A stretch of DNA of 64,000 nucleotides from Streptomyces filipinensis (GTDB lineage Bacteria; Actinomycetota; Actinomycetes; Streptomycetales; Streptomycetaceae), in contig NZ_BMTD01000001.1 in the NCBI RefSeq assembly GCF_014649495.1, positions 186,001 to 250,000 on the forward strand, written 5' to 3'. This document shows, in pieces, positions 1-7,559 of this stretch. The stretch's first letter is position 1. The number at the start of each line of letters is the position of its first letter. The position numbers and the translations under genes are program-made. The notes under the pieces are model-generated. The model was not told the origin of the DNA. It saw only the letters and a program-made list of their open reading frames with translations, and did not search any database.

Positions 1-261
1 CGCGCCCAGCATGAGCGCGGCGCGCACGCGGTGCGGCTCCTGCGAGAGCAGCGAGCGGTACTGCACCGTGTACGGCTTCGTCGGGTCGGGCTGGGTGAGG
101 GGGCCCGCGAGCCGGCTGTAGTGCTCGTAGTCGTATCTCGGCAGGCTCTTCCTCATCCGGCGGAACTGGCCCGTCCGGTGTGTGACCGCCCTGAGACGTG
201 TGGTCTGTGACGGGTCGTTGTGAGCGTGGCTCGGTCCGGCGCCCGGCGGCGTCGACGTCAT
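1..261 (-). CDS. cslA: Cellulose-synthase-like glycosyltransferase, N-terminus (partial)
   Basis: Only the first 87 residues are inside the window; the gene runs off the left edge. Translation begins MTSTPPGAG at an ATG with a GGGGGA ribosome site about 9 bases upstream. The N-terminus is a polar, Ser/Thr/Pro-rich cytoplasmic leader followed by RYDYEHYSRLAGPLTQP and a basic stretch that precedes the first membrane helix in family-2 glycosyltransferases of this type. In Streptomyces, CslA makes a beta-glucan at hyphal tips together with the copper oxidase GlxA. Assignment rests on recalled N-terminal similarity plus the position of the LPMO gene 4 kb away; the catalytic domain is not visible. 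A shorter start at 156 (MRKSLPRY) is possible. Confidence 0.6.
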   Translation of the reverse strand, partial: MTSTPPGAGPSHAHNDPSQTTRLRAVTHRTGQFRRMRKSLPRYDYEHYSRLAGPLTQPDPTKPYTVQYRSLLSQEPHRVRAALMLGA

Positions 262-572
262 GAGTCATTCCCCCCACACGCAGGTCACCGCGTGTTTCGT
301 CGGTCCTTTTCCGCCCGGCCGGCTCCCCTTAAGCCCGCGTGCGGATCAGTGGTGGCTCCCATACCCACGTCTTCCCCACGTTATAGACACGGGACGGCGA
401 GCTTCCGGTTGCATGATGCCCCCCTCGGCATCGATTCATGAGCGGGGCCCCCTCCCCGCCTGCGGGCAACCGCGTGATTCCCCCCAACTGCCGTCAGGCC
501 GCGGCAGGTTGAACATCCAGGGTTCTACGGCGCTCCGCATGATCGCAAGACGCGAAACGCGGTGTTTACCGC
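262..572. other. Intergenic region upstream of cslA
   Basis: This 311-base gap between the FadR-type regulator stop and the cslA start holds the cslA promoter and leader by position. I see no coding signal with streptomycete codon bias, no clear hairpin terminator and no recognised operator. Several open frames cross it but they lack ribosome sites. Confidence 0.4.
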
Positions 573-1322
573 TCAAACCCGTTCATTGTGGCGCGGGTGG
601 GGCGCGGGAGGCCGGGGTGCGCCGGTGGTCTCGGGGGACCGTGGCGCGCCGCTGGTGGAGAGGCGGACACGGACGTTGCCGAAGTGGTCTCTTATGGCCT
701 CCTCCGCCCGCAGCGAGTCGCCGGACCGGACCGCGTCCAGGATCTCCCTGTGCTGGCGGCAGGTGACCCGGGGGTCCTGCGGCACCTCCACCAGATCCCG
801 CTGCACCCGGTGGAAGGCGTCCCAGAACGCCTCCAGCACCTCGCTCAGCAGCACGTTGTCCAGCCCCCGGTAGAGGGTGGCGTGAAAAGCACGGTCGGTC
901 TCGGCGAGGCCGGCTCCCTGTGCGGCCTCCTGTTCCATACGGTCCACGAGGGCGTCCAGTTCAACGAGGTCCGCCTCGGGCAGCCGTCCGGCCAGCCGTG
1001 AGACCAGTCCGGTCTCCACGGCCTCGCGCAGCTCCAGCAGCTGCAGCAGGGACTCCTCGCCCCGGTAGTGCCCGGCGACGGTGCGGAAGGCCAGCCCCTC
1101 GATCATGGGTGCGAACGACATGGAGCCGACGTACGTCCCGAAGCCGTGCCGGATCTCCACGATCCCCATGGCCTGCAGCGCCTTCAGGGCCTCGCGCACC
1201 GAGTTCCGGCTCGCGCCGAGGTACTCCATCAGCTCCGGCTCGGTCGGCAGTGGGGCGCCCGAGGGCAGCCGCCGATCGATGATCAGCTTCTTGATCCGCT
1301 CCTGAAGGTCCCGGGCTGCCAT
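573..1322 (-). CDS. FadR-family (GntR/FCD) transcriptional regulator
   Basis: A 249-residue DNA-binding regulator. The N-terminal winged helix-turn-helix is plain (ASRNSVREALKALQAMGIVE, then RHGFGTYV wing), followed by an all-helical FCD effector domain with the spaced His residues (RAFHATLYRG, CRQHREIL, IRDHFGN) that bind a metal and a carboxylate ligand in this family. I place the start at ATG 1322 (MAARDLQERIKK); a TTG at 1343 would add seven residues and neither has a strong ribosome site. It lies upstream of cslA on the same strand, 311 bases away, so it may control either cslA or nothing nearby. The ligand is unknown. The C-terminal tail after about residue 230 is low-complexity Pro/Arg. 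Confidence 0.85.
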   Translation of the reverse strand: MAARDLQERIKKLIIDRRLPSGAPLPTEPELMEYLGASRNSVREALKALQAMGIVEIRHGFGTYVGSMSFAPMIEGLAFRTVAGHYRGEESLLQLLELREAVETGLVSRLAGRLPEADLVELDALVDRMEQEAAQGAGLAETDRAFHATLYRGLDNVLLSEVLEAFWDAFHRVQRDLVEVPQDPRVTCRQHREILDAVRSGDSLRAEEAIRDHFGNVRVRLSTSGAPRSPETTGAPRPPAPHPRHNERV

Positions 1323-1389
1323 GGCGAGAGGGTATCCGGCCAATCGGGGGGACGGCCCGGTTCCGGACAGGGGGGATGTGCGGGTATGC

Positions 1390-1421
1390 GGAAGGCCCCC
1401 CGCTTCCGCGAGGGGCCTTCC
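1390..1421 (-). terminator. Hairpin terminator after tRNA-Lys copy 1
   Basis: Ten-base stem GGAAGGCCCC/GGGGCCTTCC with a 12-base loop lies just downstream of the tRNA in the minus direction. There is no marked U-run, which is usual in Streptomyces. Confidence 0.75.
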
Positions 1422-1427
1422 GGTCGG

Positions 1428-1501
1428 TGCGCCGCCAGGGACTCGAACCCCGGACCCGCTGATTAAGAGTCAGCTGCTCTAACCAACTGAGCTAGCGGCG
1501 C
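1428..1501 (-). tRNA. tRNA-Lys (anticodon CTT), copy 1
   Basis: Reads GCGCCGCTAGCTCAG at the 5' end, TTCGAGTCCC in the T arm and GCGGCGC in the 3' acceptor strand. The anticodon loop is CTCTTAA with CTT at positions 34-36, decoding AAG. The acceptor stem pairs fully over 7 bases. CCA is not encoded (ACCG follows). The sequence is identical to the copies at 5634-5707 and 19194-19267. Confidence 0.97.
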
Positions 1502-1687
1502 CTGCTGACAGAGAGAACTCTACCTGACCTTTCGGGGTGCCCCCGACCATCCATGGGTGGCCGGAAGGCCTCCCCCGGGGCCGCGTACATCGTTCGGACC
1601 GTCAAAGTGGCGGCCCGATGGACAGTTGAGAAACTGATCATCGTGCACAAGCGCGGACAAAACACCCCCGAATGTGAGGTAGATCGC

Positions 1688-2752
1688 ATGACCGCTCCGG
1701 TGTTCGAGGAAGTCGAGCCCGCGAGGGACTGCGACTGCCCCGGTTGTGTCGAAGGGCGACGGGTGAGCCCCCGTCCGTCGTCCGGCCGACCCGGCGGTCG
1801 CCCGGCGGCCTGCGGAATCGTCGTCGTGGCCGCCGCGTCGGCCGTCCTCGGCGCGGTCACCCCGGCCGCGGCCGTCACCCCGGCCCGGCCCGCCGGGCAC
1901 CGTCCCCACGTCCCCGCCGACGGCGAGCCCGAGACCCCCCAGGGCGGCAGGTCCCAGCTGCACGGTGCGGCGGGCAAGCCGGTCGCCCCCGCCGACGTCC
2001 CCACCCCCGCGACCACCCGGGCCGACATCATCAAGCGGGCCAAGGTCTGGGTGGCCGCACAGGTGCCGTACAGCATGTCGGACTACTGGTCCGACGGCTA
2101 CCGGCAGGACTGCTCCGGCTACGTCTCCATGGCCTGGAACCTGGGCACCAACGAATGGACCGGCAGCCTCGACCAGTTCGGCGTGAAGATCACCAAGGAG
2201 GAGCTGCAGCCCGGGGACATGCTGCTCTTCCACAACCCCGACAACCCCGAGAAGGGCTCCCACGTGGTGATCTTCGGCGGCTGGACGGACACCGCGCACA
2301 CCACCTACACGGTCTACGAGCAGACGCCCCCGCACACCCGCAGCCAGCCCACCCCGTACCCCTACTGGAGCAACGCCGACAAGTACGTCCCCTACCGCTA
2401 CAAGGGCGTGACCGCCGGCACGGCGGACGCGGAGCGGGACGACGGCAAGGCGAAAGCCCCGGGCCGGTCCGCCTCGCACCAGGTGCCCGGCTATCCCGGC
2501 CGGAGCCTGTTCCGCCCGGGCGCGGAGAACCCGTACGTCACCCAGCTGGGCCGCCGGCTGGTGAAGAAGGGGTTCGGCAGGTTCTACGCCGGCGGCCCCG
2601 GTCCACGCTGGGGCGAAGCGGACCGGCGTGCCGTGGAGGCCTTCCAGCGCGCTCAGGGCTGGCGCGGCGGCGCCGCGGACGGCTACCCCGGGCCGGAGAC
2701 CTGGCGACGGCTCTTCATGGAGGCGGACCCCGGCCCCGAGAGCGGCCGCTGA
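1688..2752 (+). CDS. NlpC/P60-like cell-wall hydrolase with C-terminal peptidoglycan-binding domain
   Basis: A 354-residue protein likely to cut peptidoglycan peptides outside the cell. Start ATG 1688 has a GAGGT ribosome site 7 bases upstream. A signal-like hydrophobic segment (CGIVVVAAASAVLGAV) follows an N-terminal cysteine-containing leader (DCDCPGCVEG), which is longer than a normal signal peptide. The NlpC/P60-type core carries the catalytic Cys in DCSGYVSMAW and the His in HVVIFGGW. The last about 70 residues (YVTQLGRRLVKKGFG to ETWRRLF) are a peptidoglycan-binding repeat. It stands alone between a tRNA and the SPFH gene. Proximity to cslA and lpmP suggests a role in envelope remodelling, which is inference. 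Confidence 0.8.
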   Translation: MTAPVFEEVEPARDCDCPGCVEGRRVSPRPSSGRPGGRPAACGIVVVAAASAVLGAVTPAAAVTPARPAGHRPHVPADGEPETPQGGRSQLHGAAGKPVAPADVPTPATTRADIIKRAKVWVAAQVPYSMSDYWSDGYRQDCSGYVSMAWNLGTNEWTGSLDQFGVKITKEELQPGDMLLFHNPDNPEKGSHVVIFGGWTDTAHTTYTVYEQTPPHTRSQPTPYPYWSNADKYVPYRYKGVTAGTADAERDDGKAKAPGRSASHQVPGYPGRSLFRPGAENPYVTQLGRRLVKKGFGRFYAGGPGPRWGEADRRAVEAFQRAQGWRGGAADGYPGPETWRRLFMEADPGPESGR

Positions 2753-2762
2753 CCGCCTGACC

Positions 2763-2786
2763 GTGGCGGCCGGCACCAGCCGCCAC
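2763..2786 (+). terminator. Hairpin after the NlpC/P60 gene
   Basis: Eight-base perfect stem GTGGCGGC/GCCGCCAC with an 8-base loop lies 11 bases after the stop codon. There is no U-run. Confidence 0.5.
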
Positions 2787-2875
2787 GTCCCTCCCCCCAC
2801 CCGCACCACCCCCTGTCCATCCCCCTGTCCACCCCCCTGTTCATGACGTATCTGGCGCGGAGGCTGGAGGAACGC

Positions 2876-4018
2876 ATGAGTACGACCACGTCACACACAC
2901 CGCCCGAATCCGAGGGGCAGCCGGAGGGCGGTCCGGTGCCGGGCGGGCGCCCGGCCCGGCTGATCCAGAACGAGGTGACCACCGAGATCCCCGTCCATCT
3001 GCTCTTCCGTGACGATCCCGACCCCCTGAACCCGGTGAAGGTGCCGCTCAAGCCCGCCGTGGTGGGCCGCCGCCAGGGCACCGGTGAGCAGCCGCGCCTC
3101 GGGCGCCCGGCGCCGGTGCGCCGCCGGCCGCTGCCGGAGGTCGACGCGGCACTGGTCGAGCGCCCGGCGCGGGTGCTGCCGGGGACGGCCGGACTGCTCG
3201 CCGGGGCCTGCGGACTCACCGGATGTCTGGCGACCTCCTGGTGGGCGGGGCTGCTGCCGTCCGCCGCGCTGGAGGCGCTGCGGCTGCCCGCCTCGGCGGC
3301 CGCGGGTCTCGGCCCGGCGCAGTGGGCGGCGTACGCCGGGGCCGGGGCACTCGGGATGTTCGGCTTCGCCGGGCTGGCCCGGGGGCGGACCGGGCGGGCC
3401 TGGGTGCTCGGGATGTTCGGCGGCTACCGGGGGACGGTCCGGCGCACGGGGCTGCTCTGGGTGAATCCGCTGCTGCGCCGCCGCCGGGTCGATGTGCGGC
3501 TGCGGCACTGGCGCAGCGAGGCGCTACCGGCGGCGGATCCCGAGGGGATGGCGCTGCGGGTGGTGGTGCTGGTGGTGTGGCGGGTGCGGGACACCGCGCG
3601 GGCCGCGCTCGGCCTGGAGGACCACGAGACGTATCTGCGCGAGTGCGTGGAGGCGGCGCTGGCCCGCGTTCCGGTGGAGCCGGCGGGCGGGCCGCGGGGC
3701 GGGGTGACGGCGGCCGGGGACGCGCTGACCCGGCTGGTGGCGGAGGAGACCGCGCCGGTCGGTGTGGAGGTGTTCTCGGTGCAGCCGGTGCGGGTGGAGT
3801 ACGCCCCGGAGGTCGCCGCCGCGATGCACCGGCGCAGGATCGCCGCGCTGGACGCCCGGCAGCGGGCCAGCGTGCTCAGCTCGGTGGTGGACTCGGTGGA
3901 GGACACGGTGACCCGGCTGACCGTGCGCGGCCTGGTGGAACTGGACGACTACGAGCGGAAGGCACTGGTGAAGGACCTGACGGTCGCCTTCTGCTCGGGG
4001 CGCGGGGAGCCGCTGTAG
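2876..4018 (+). CDS. SPFH/Band 7 domain membrane protein
   Basis: A 380-residue protein of the stomatin/prohibitin/flotillin/HflK family. ATG 2876 follows GGAGG by 5 bases. About 110 polar residues come first, then two hydrophobic segments (near 110-135 and 145-170), then the SPFH domain (GYRGTVRRTGLLWVNPLL, VVVLVVWRVRDT, EVFSVQPVRVEYAPEVAAAM) and a C-terminal helical region. Such proteins scaffold membrane microdomains or protect membrane proteases. The long N-terminal extension is typical of the streptomycete version. No partner such as an NfeD protein or protease lies next to it. The exact role is unknown. Confidence 0.85.
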   Translation: MSTTTSHTPPESEGQPEGGPVPGGRPARLIQNEVTTEIPVHLLFRDDPDPLNPVKVPLKPAVVGRRQGTGEQPRLGRPAPVRRRPLPEVDAALVERPARVLPGTAGLLAGACGLTGCLATSWWAGLLPSAALEALRLPASAAAGLGPAQWAAYAGAGALGMFGFAGLARGRTGRAWVLGMFGGYRGTVRRTGLLWVNPLLRRRRVDVRLRHWRSEALPAADPEGMALRVVVLVVWRVRDTARAALGLEDHETYLRECVEAALARVPVEPAGGPRGGVTAAGDALTRLVAEETAPVGVEVFSVQPVRVEYAPEVAAAMHRRRIAALDARQRASVLSSVVDSVEDTVTRLTVRGLVELDDYERKALVKDLTVAFCSGRGEPL

Positions 4019-4091
4019 CGGGCGCCCGCCGGGGACTCCGTTGCGGGCGTCGTTTGTATGGACACAGTCAACGGCCGGTAATAATCTGGCA

Positions 4092-4107
4092 CTTGGTCTA
4101 GACCTAC
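4092..4107. promoter_or_regulatory. DasR-type operator (dre) upstream of lpmP
   Basis: CTTGGTCTAGACCTAC contains the full ten-base DasR core GGTCTAGACC, 45 bases before the LPMO start codon. DasR is the GlcNAc-6-P-responsive GntR repressor of streptomycete chitin genes. Derepression on amino sugars is the expected outcome. Confidence 0.8.
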
Positions 4108-4151
4108 CTGCACAGCTCATCGAACTCCCCACGTTCTCCAGGAGCGGCAGT

Positions 4152-4757
4152 ATGCGCACGAGGACCAAGTTGTCCGCGGTCGTGCTGGGCGTGGTGACCG
4201 CCGGAGCGTTCGCGCTCTCCACCGGCGCCGCCAGCGGGCACGGCTACACCGACCTCCCCATCAGCAGGCAGAAACTCTGCGCCAACGGCACCGTGACGGG
4301 CTGCGGCGACATCCAGTACGAGCCGCAGAGCGTCGAGGGCCCCAAGGGCTTCCCGGCCGCGGGGCCCGCCGACGGCCAGCTCTGCAACGGCGGCCTGAGC
4401 CGGTTCGCCCAGCTCAGCTCGCCGGTCACCCCGTCCGGCGGAGCCTGGCCCACCACCAGGGTGACGGGCGGCCAGTCGTACACCTTCCGCTGGCAGTTCA
4501 CCGCCATGCACGCCACGACGGACTTCAAGTACTACGTCACCAGGCAGGGCTGGAACCAGAACCACCCCCTGTCCCGCTCGGACCTCACCCTCACCCCGTT
4601 CCTGACGGTGCCGTACAACGGCCAGCGTCCGCCGCAGACCCTCAGCCACAGCGGCACCCTGCCGACCGGGCTGAGCGGACACCACGTCATCCTCGCGGTG
4701 TGGACGATCGCCGACACGGGCAACGCGTTCTACGCCTGCTCGGACGTCACCTTCTGA
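4152..4757 (+). CDS. lpmP: AA10 lytic polysaccharide monooxygenase (chitin-binding protein)
   Basis: A secreted copper enzyme of 201 residues that oxidatively cleaves crystalline chitin or beta-glucan. ATG 4152 follows a CAGGAG site. The signal peptide (residues 1-29, MRTRTKLSAVVLGVV to GAASG) is cut just before His30, giving the required N-terminal histidine of the copper brace (HGYTDLP). The second copper ligand is His120 (FTAMHATTDF) and the axial Phe is Phe193 (NAFYACSD). There is no extra carbohydrate-binding module. Its position near cslA fits LpmP, which acts with CslA/GlxA on the tip glucan in S. coelicolor (recalled). The DasR-type box upstream points to amino-sugar control. Confidence 0.9.
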   Translation: MRTRTKLSAVVLGVVTAGAFALSTGAASGHGYTDLPISRQKLCANGTVTGCGDIQYEPQSVEGPKGFPAAGPADGQLCNGGLSRFAQLSSPVTPSGGAWPTTRVTGGQSYTFRWQFTAMHATTDFKYYVTRQGWNQNHPLSRSDLTLTPFLTVPYNGQRPPQTLSHSGTLPTGLSGHHVILAVWTIADTGNAFYACSDVTF

Positions 4758-4874
4758 CGGCCGTACCGCCACAGCACGGAAACTGAGGTTCCCTTGAGGC
4801 GGGCCGGCCCTACCGCCGGGTACGTTCCTCGCACGCCGGCCGAGCGGGACGGCGTACGACCTCGGGGGAACCTC

Positions 4875-5342
4875 ATGTTCGAGCTGTTTTTCTACGCCGT
4901 GCCCGCGCTCATGATCACCCTGGCCGTCTTCGGCCTGCTCGGGCTGCTGCGCCGGTCGCGGGAGGTGCGCCGGGCCTGGAACGGCGGCCTGACGGCCGAG
5001 GCGCGCTGCCTGCGGACGTACACCACGACCAGCGGCGGCGCCGGCGAGACCTCCGTGTCCACGACGCTCCACCATGTGTACGAGTTCACCACCCGCGAGG
5101 GCCGTACCGTGCGCTTCGAAGAGGGCAACGGGCCGGGGACGAGGATCGTGGGCGACGTCGTGACCGTGTACTACGCGGCGGAGCATCCCGAGCGGGCGAC
5201 GGCGCACGCCCCGGCGCGCGGAAAGCTCGCCGCCGAATCCGGCTGCCTGGTCGCGTTCTTCGCCGTGTTCATCGGGGGCTGCGCCCTCTTCATGATCACC
5301 GCCCACGCCGCGTTCTCGATGACGGACGACTTCTTTCCCTAG
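4875..5342 (+). CDS. DUF3592-like membrane protein
   Basis: A 155-residue protein with a TM helix at residues 3-25, a soluble beta-rich domain (AEARCLRTYTTTSGG to VVTVYYAAEHPERA) and a second TM helix near 125-147. This is the DUF3592 layout. The start ATG 4875 is preceded by GGGGGAACCTC; an in-frame upstream GTG/TTG start from 4794 would add 27 residues without membrane character and is less likely. The gene ends 6 bases before the acyl-CoA synthetase remnant. Function is unknown. Confidence 0.75.
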   Translation: MFELFFYAVPALMITLAVFGLLGLLRRSREVRRAWNGGLTAEARCLRTYTTTSGGAGETSVSTTLHHVYEFTTREGRTVRFEEGNGPGTRIVGDVVTVYYAAEHPERATAHAPARGKLAAESGCLVAFFAVFIGGCALFMITAHAAFSMTDDFFP

Positions 5343-5348
5343 GCTCCC

Positions 5349-5588
5349 CAGGTGATGGCGGCCGTCGCGGGGACCTTCGATCCCACGGCCTTCACCCAGT
5401 TCCTGGCGGCCCGGCCCGGCCTGGGGACGAAGATGGCGCCCGGGTTCGTGCGGGTGCTGGAACGGATGCCGGTGACCGCGACGAACGAGATCCACCGGGC
5501 CCTGCTCAGGCGTGAGGGGTACGGGTGCACCGATCCGGTGTGGTGGAGGCCACCAGGGGAGACCTCGTACCGGCGCCTCGCCACGGAG
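5349..5588 (+). pseudogene. Remnant of an acyl-CoA synthetase (FadD-like) C-terminus
   Basis: The frame starting QVMAAVAGTFDP reads as the last about 80 residues of a long-chain acyl-CoA synthetase: FTQFLAARPGLGTKMAPGFV, VLERMPVTATNEIHRA and DPVWWRPPGETSYRRL match the C-terminal AMP-binding lid. The lysine of the usual TATNKI segment is Glu here, so even the lid is inactive. The other about 450 residues, including the ATP-binding motifs, are missing, and there is no good start site. The frame runs on without a stop into the tRNA-Lys gene at 5634. A decayed gene truncated at the DUF3592 stop is the simplest reading. Confidence 0.75.
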
Positions 5589-5593
5589 AACGC

Positions 5594-5627
5594 CGAAGGG
5601 CCCCTCGCTTTCGCGAAGGACCCTTCG
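5594..5627 (-). terminator. Hairpin terminator after tRNA-Lys copy 2
   Basis: CGAAGGG (5594-5600) pairs with CCCTTCG (5621-5627), placed 6 bases downstream of the tRNA in the minus direction. Inner bases can extend the stem around CTCGC/GCGAAG. Confidence 0.65.
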
Positions 5628-5633
5628 TCCATG

Positions 5634-5707
5634 TGCGCCGCCAGGGACTCGAACCCCGGACCCGCTGATTAAGAGTCAGCTGCTCTAACCAACTGAGCTA
5701 GCGGCGC
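5634..5707 (-). tRNA. tRNA-Lys (anticodon CTT), copy 2
   Basis: Identical over all 74 bases to copy 1, with loop CTCTTAA and anticodon CTT. The 5' flank differs from copies 1 and 3 (catgactc instead of ctgctgac). Confidence 0.97.
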
Positions 5708-5793
5708 ATGACTCCCGCCTTCCGCGGATTTCTGCCTTCCGCGGCTGGCGACGAAGAAAATACTACCTGGTCCTGAGGGGTGCTCGTGACCAC

Positions 5794-6552
5794 CTACAGG
5801 GTCAGGGACAGCAGCACCGGTGTCGCGCTCCGGTTGAGCGTGTCCGCGGCCTGCTTCAGCCGGTGCGCGTGCTCCACGGGAAGCGACAGCGCCAGGCAGC
5901 CGACCGAGGAGCCCGCGGTGATCGGGACCGCGGCGCAGACCGTGCCGACCGCGTACTCCTGCAGGTCCAGCACCGGCACCGTCGGCGGCTGGGACTCCAG
6001 GCGGGACAGCAGCAGCTTGTCGCTGGTGATGGTGCGCGAGGTGAGGCGCGCCATCTTGTACCGGGAGAGGTGGTCGCGGCGGGCGTTGTGGTCCAGCTGG
6101 GTCAGCAGGCTCTTGCCGACGGCCGTGGCATGGGCGGAGCAGCGGAAGTCGACCCACTCGTTGACCGCCGGGGTGGTGGGCCCGGCGGCGTACTGGGTGA
6201 CCTTGACCTCGCCGTCGACGTACCGGCTCATGTAGACCGCCGCGCCGACCGAGTCGCGCAACTGGTCCAGGGTGTGCTGGAGCTTCTCGCGCAGGGCCCG
6301 CTCGCGGTCGTGCGCGGAGGTGAGGCGGCGCAGGGTGTCGCCGGTGACGTACGCCCCGTCGGTGATCTGCTCGACATAGCCCTCGCGGCGCAGCATCCGC
6401 AGCAGGGCGGTGAGCCGCTCGGAGCCCAGGCCGGTGCAGCGGGCCAGCTCGGTGTCGGTGACACCGGCGGAGTGGCGGGCGACGGTCTCCAGCACGCGCA
6501 GCGCGTCCTGAGCGGAGTGGTACGGGGCGGTCGGCTCGTGCATCAGCGCCAC
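5794..6552 (-). CDS. IclR-family transcriptional regulator
   Basis: A 252-residue regulator. GTG 6552 (MALMHEPTAP) is chosen because AGGGGGAG sits 6 bases upstream; ATG 6543 lacks a site. The N-terminal winged helix-turn-helix (VTDTELARCTGLGSERLTAL, LRREGYVEQ) is followed by an IclR effector domain (SAHATAVGKSLL, the hallmark HATAxGK segment; AVGTVCAAVPIT; GCLALSLP). It is transcribed the same way as the ehu-like transporter genes and separated from them by a terminator. It is the natural candidate to control the catabolic island from 6.7 to 14.5 kb; the effector is unknown. Confidence 0.87.
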   Translation of the reverse strand: MALMHEPTAPYHSAQDALRVLETVARHSAGVTDTELARCTGLGSERLTALLRMLRREGYVEQITDGAYVTGDTLRRLTSAHDRERALREKLQHTLDQLRDSVGAAVYMSRYVDGEVKVTQYAAGPTTPAVNEWVDFRCSAHATAVGKSLLTQLDHNARRDHLSRYKMARLTSRTITSDKLLLSRLESQPPTVPVLDLQEYAVGTVCAAVPITAGSSVGCLALSLPVEHAHRLKQAADTLNRSATPVLLSLTL

Positions 6553-6638
6553 GGTGGTCTCCCCCTGCGCTCGCCTGTCTGTTCGCCGGTCGGTAGCCGC
6601 GGGATCCGGTCGGCGGATCGCTACCACGATAACGGGCA

Positions 6639-6662
6639 AACCCCCTGCCGGGAGAGGGGGTT
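6639..6662 (-). terminator. Terminator of the ehu-like operon
   Basis: AACCCCCT and AGGGGGTT form an 8-base stem with an 8-base loop; in the minus direction the stem is followed by TTTGCCC. It lies between ehuA and the IclR gene. Confidence 0.7.
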
Positions 6663-6711
6663 GGCGAGATTGTTCCGCTCGCCGTCCCCTCCCAGCTGCG
6701 GGCAGATCCAT

Positions 6712-6723
6712 TGGCATATGCCA
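6712..6723. repeat. Perfect palindrome TGGCATATGCCA, copy 1
   Basis: A 12-base perfect palindrome between the ehuA stop and the terminator. The same 12 bases recur at 19919-19930 inside a longer inverted repeat. AT-centred palindromes of this length are rare by chance in DNA this GC-rich, so it may be a protein-binding site. Confidence 0.4.
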
Positions 6724-6776
6724 CGGGTATGACCCAGCGGCCGGACCTCGGCATCGTCCGGACCCGGCCGCCGCGG

Positions 6777-7559
6777 TCACAGCACCGCGCTGAGGAATTC
6801 CCGGGTCCGGTCCTGCTCCGGGTCGGTGAAGATCTTCTCCGGGGAGCCCGACTCGATCACCCGGCCGCCGTCGAACATCAGGACCTGGTCGGAGATGTCG
6901 CGGGCGAAACCCATCTCGTGGGTCACGCAGAGCATCGTGATGTCCGTGCTGCGGGCGATGTCCCTGAGCAGGTCGAGCACGCCCGCCACCAGCTCCGGGT
7001 CGAGCGCGGAGGTCACCTCGTCCAGCAGCAGCACCCGGGGCCGCATCGCCAGGGCCCGGGCGATCGCCACCCGCTGCTGCTGCCCGCCGGACAGCCGGGT
7101 CGGCTTCGCGTCGCACTTGTCGGCCAGTCCCACCAGGTCCAGCAGCTCCCGGGCCCGCTCCTCGGCCTCGTCCCCGGACATGCCGAGGACCTGCACCGGG
7201 GCCTCGGTGATGTTGCGCAGCACGCTCATGTTCGGGAACAGGTTGAACTGCTGGAACACCATTCCGATCTTCTTGCGGACCTCCCGGATCTGTTTCTCCG
7301 GCGCCGGGAACAGCTGGTCCCCGTCGACGGTGATCGTGCCCTCGTCCGGCCGGGTGAGGGTCATCAGAAGTCTGAGGATCGTGGTCTTGCCGGAACCGGA
7401 GGGGCCGATCAGGGTCACGTGCTTGCCCGGGGCGACGGTGAAGCTCAGGTCGTCGAGCACGGTGTTCGCGCCGAACCGCTTGGTGATGTTCGCGAGGCGG
7501 ATCAGCTCGCCCGGCTGGGCGTCGGACAGGGACGGCTGCGGGTGGGTCTCAACGGACAA
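6777..7559 (-). CDS. ehuA: Amino-acid/ectoine-type ABC transporter, ATP-binding protein
   Basis: A 260-residue ATPase of a polar-amino-acid importer. Walker A is GPSGSGKTT, the Q-loop MVFQQFNLFPNMSV, the signature LSGGQQQRVAIARAL, Walker B RVLLLDEVTSALDP and the switch His VTHEMGFAR. The likely start is TTG 7559 (MSVETHPQP) with GGAG 8 bases upstream; it overlaps the permease gene by 11 bases. Gene order B-C-D-A matches Ehu systems for ectoine/hydroxyectoine, but the ligand cannot be read from the ATPase. It probably works with EhuC/EhuD permeases and the EhuB binding protein. Confidence 0.8.
   Translation of the reverse strand: MSVETHPQPSLSDAQPGELIRLANITKRFGANTVLDDLSFTVAPGKHVTLIGPSGSGKTTILRLLMTLTRPDEGTITVDGDQLFPAPEKQIREVRKKIGMVFQQFNLFPNMSVLRNITEAPVQVLGMSGDEAEERARELLDLVGLADKCDAKPTRLSGGQQQRVAIARALAMRPRVLLLDEVTSALDPELVAGVLDLLRDIARSTDITMLCVTHEMGFARDISDQVLMFDGGRVIESGSPEKIFTDPEQDRTREFLSAVL

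Noticed and set aside
260..766. 168-codon plus-strand frame in the cslA upstream gap
   Set aside because: No ribosome site, no streptomycete codon bias in the non-coding part, and it runs antisense into the FadR-type gene.
1520..2809. 429-codon frame antisense to the NlpC/P60 gene
   Set aside because: Composition is Gly/Val/Arg-rich without domains and there is no ribosome site; shadow frame.
4104..5495. 463-codon minus-strand frame across lpmP and the DUF3592 gene
   Set aside because: Spans two well-supported plus-strand genes and their gap; no motif or start signal.
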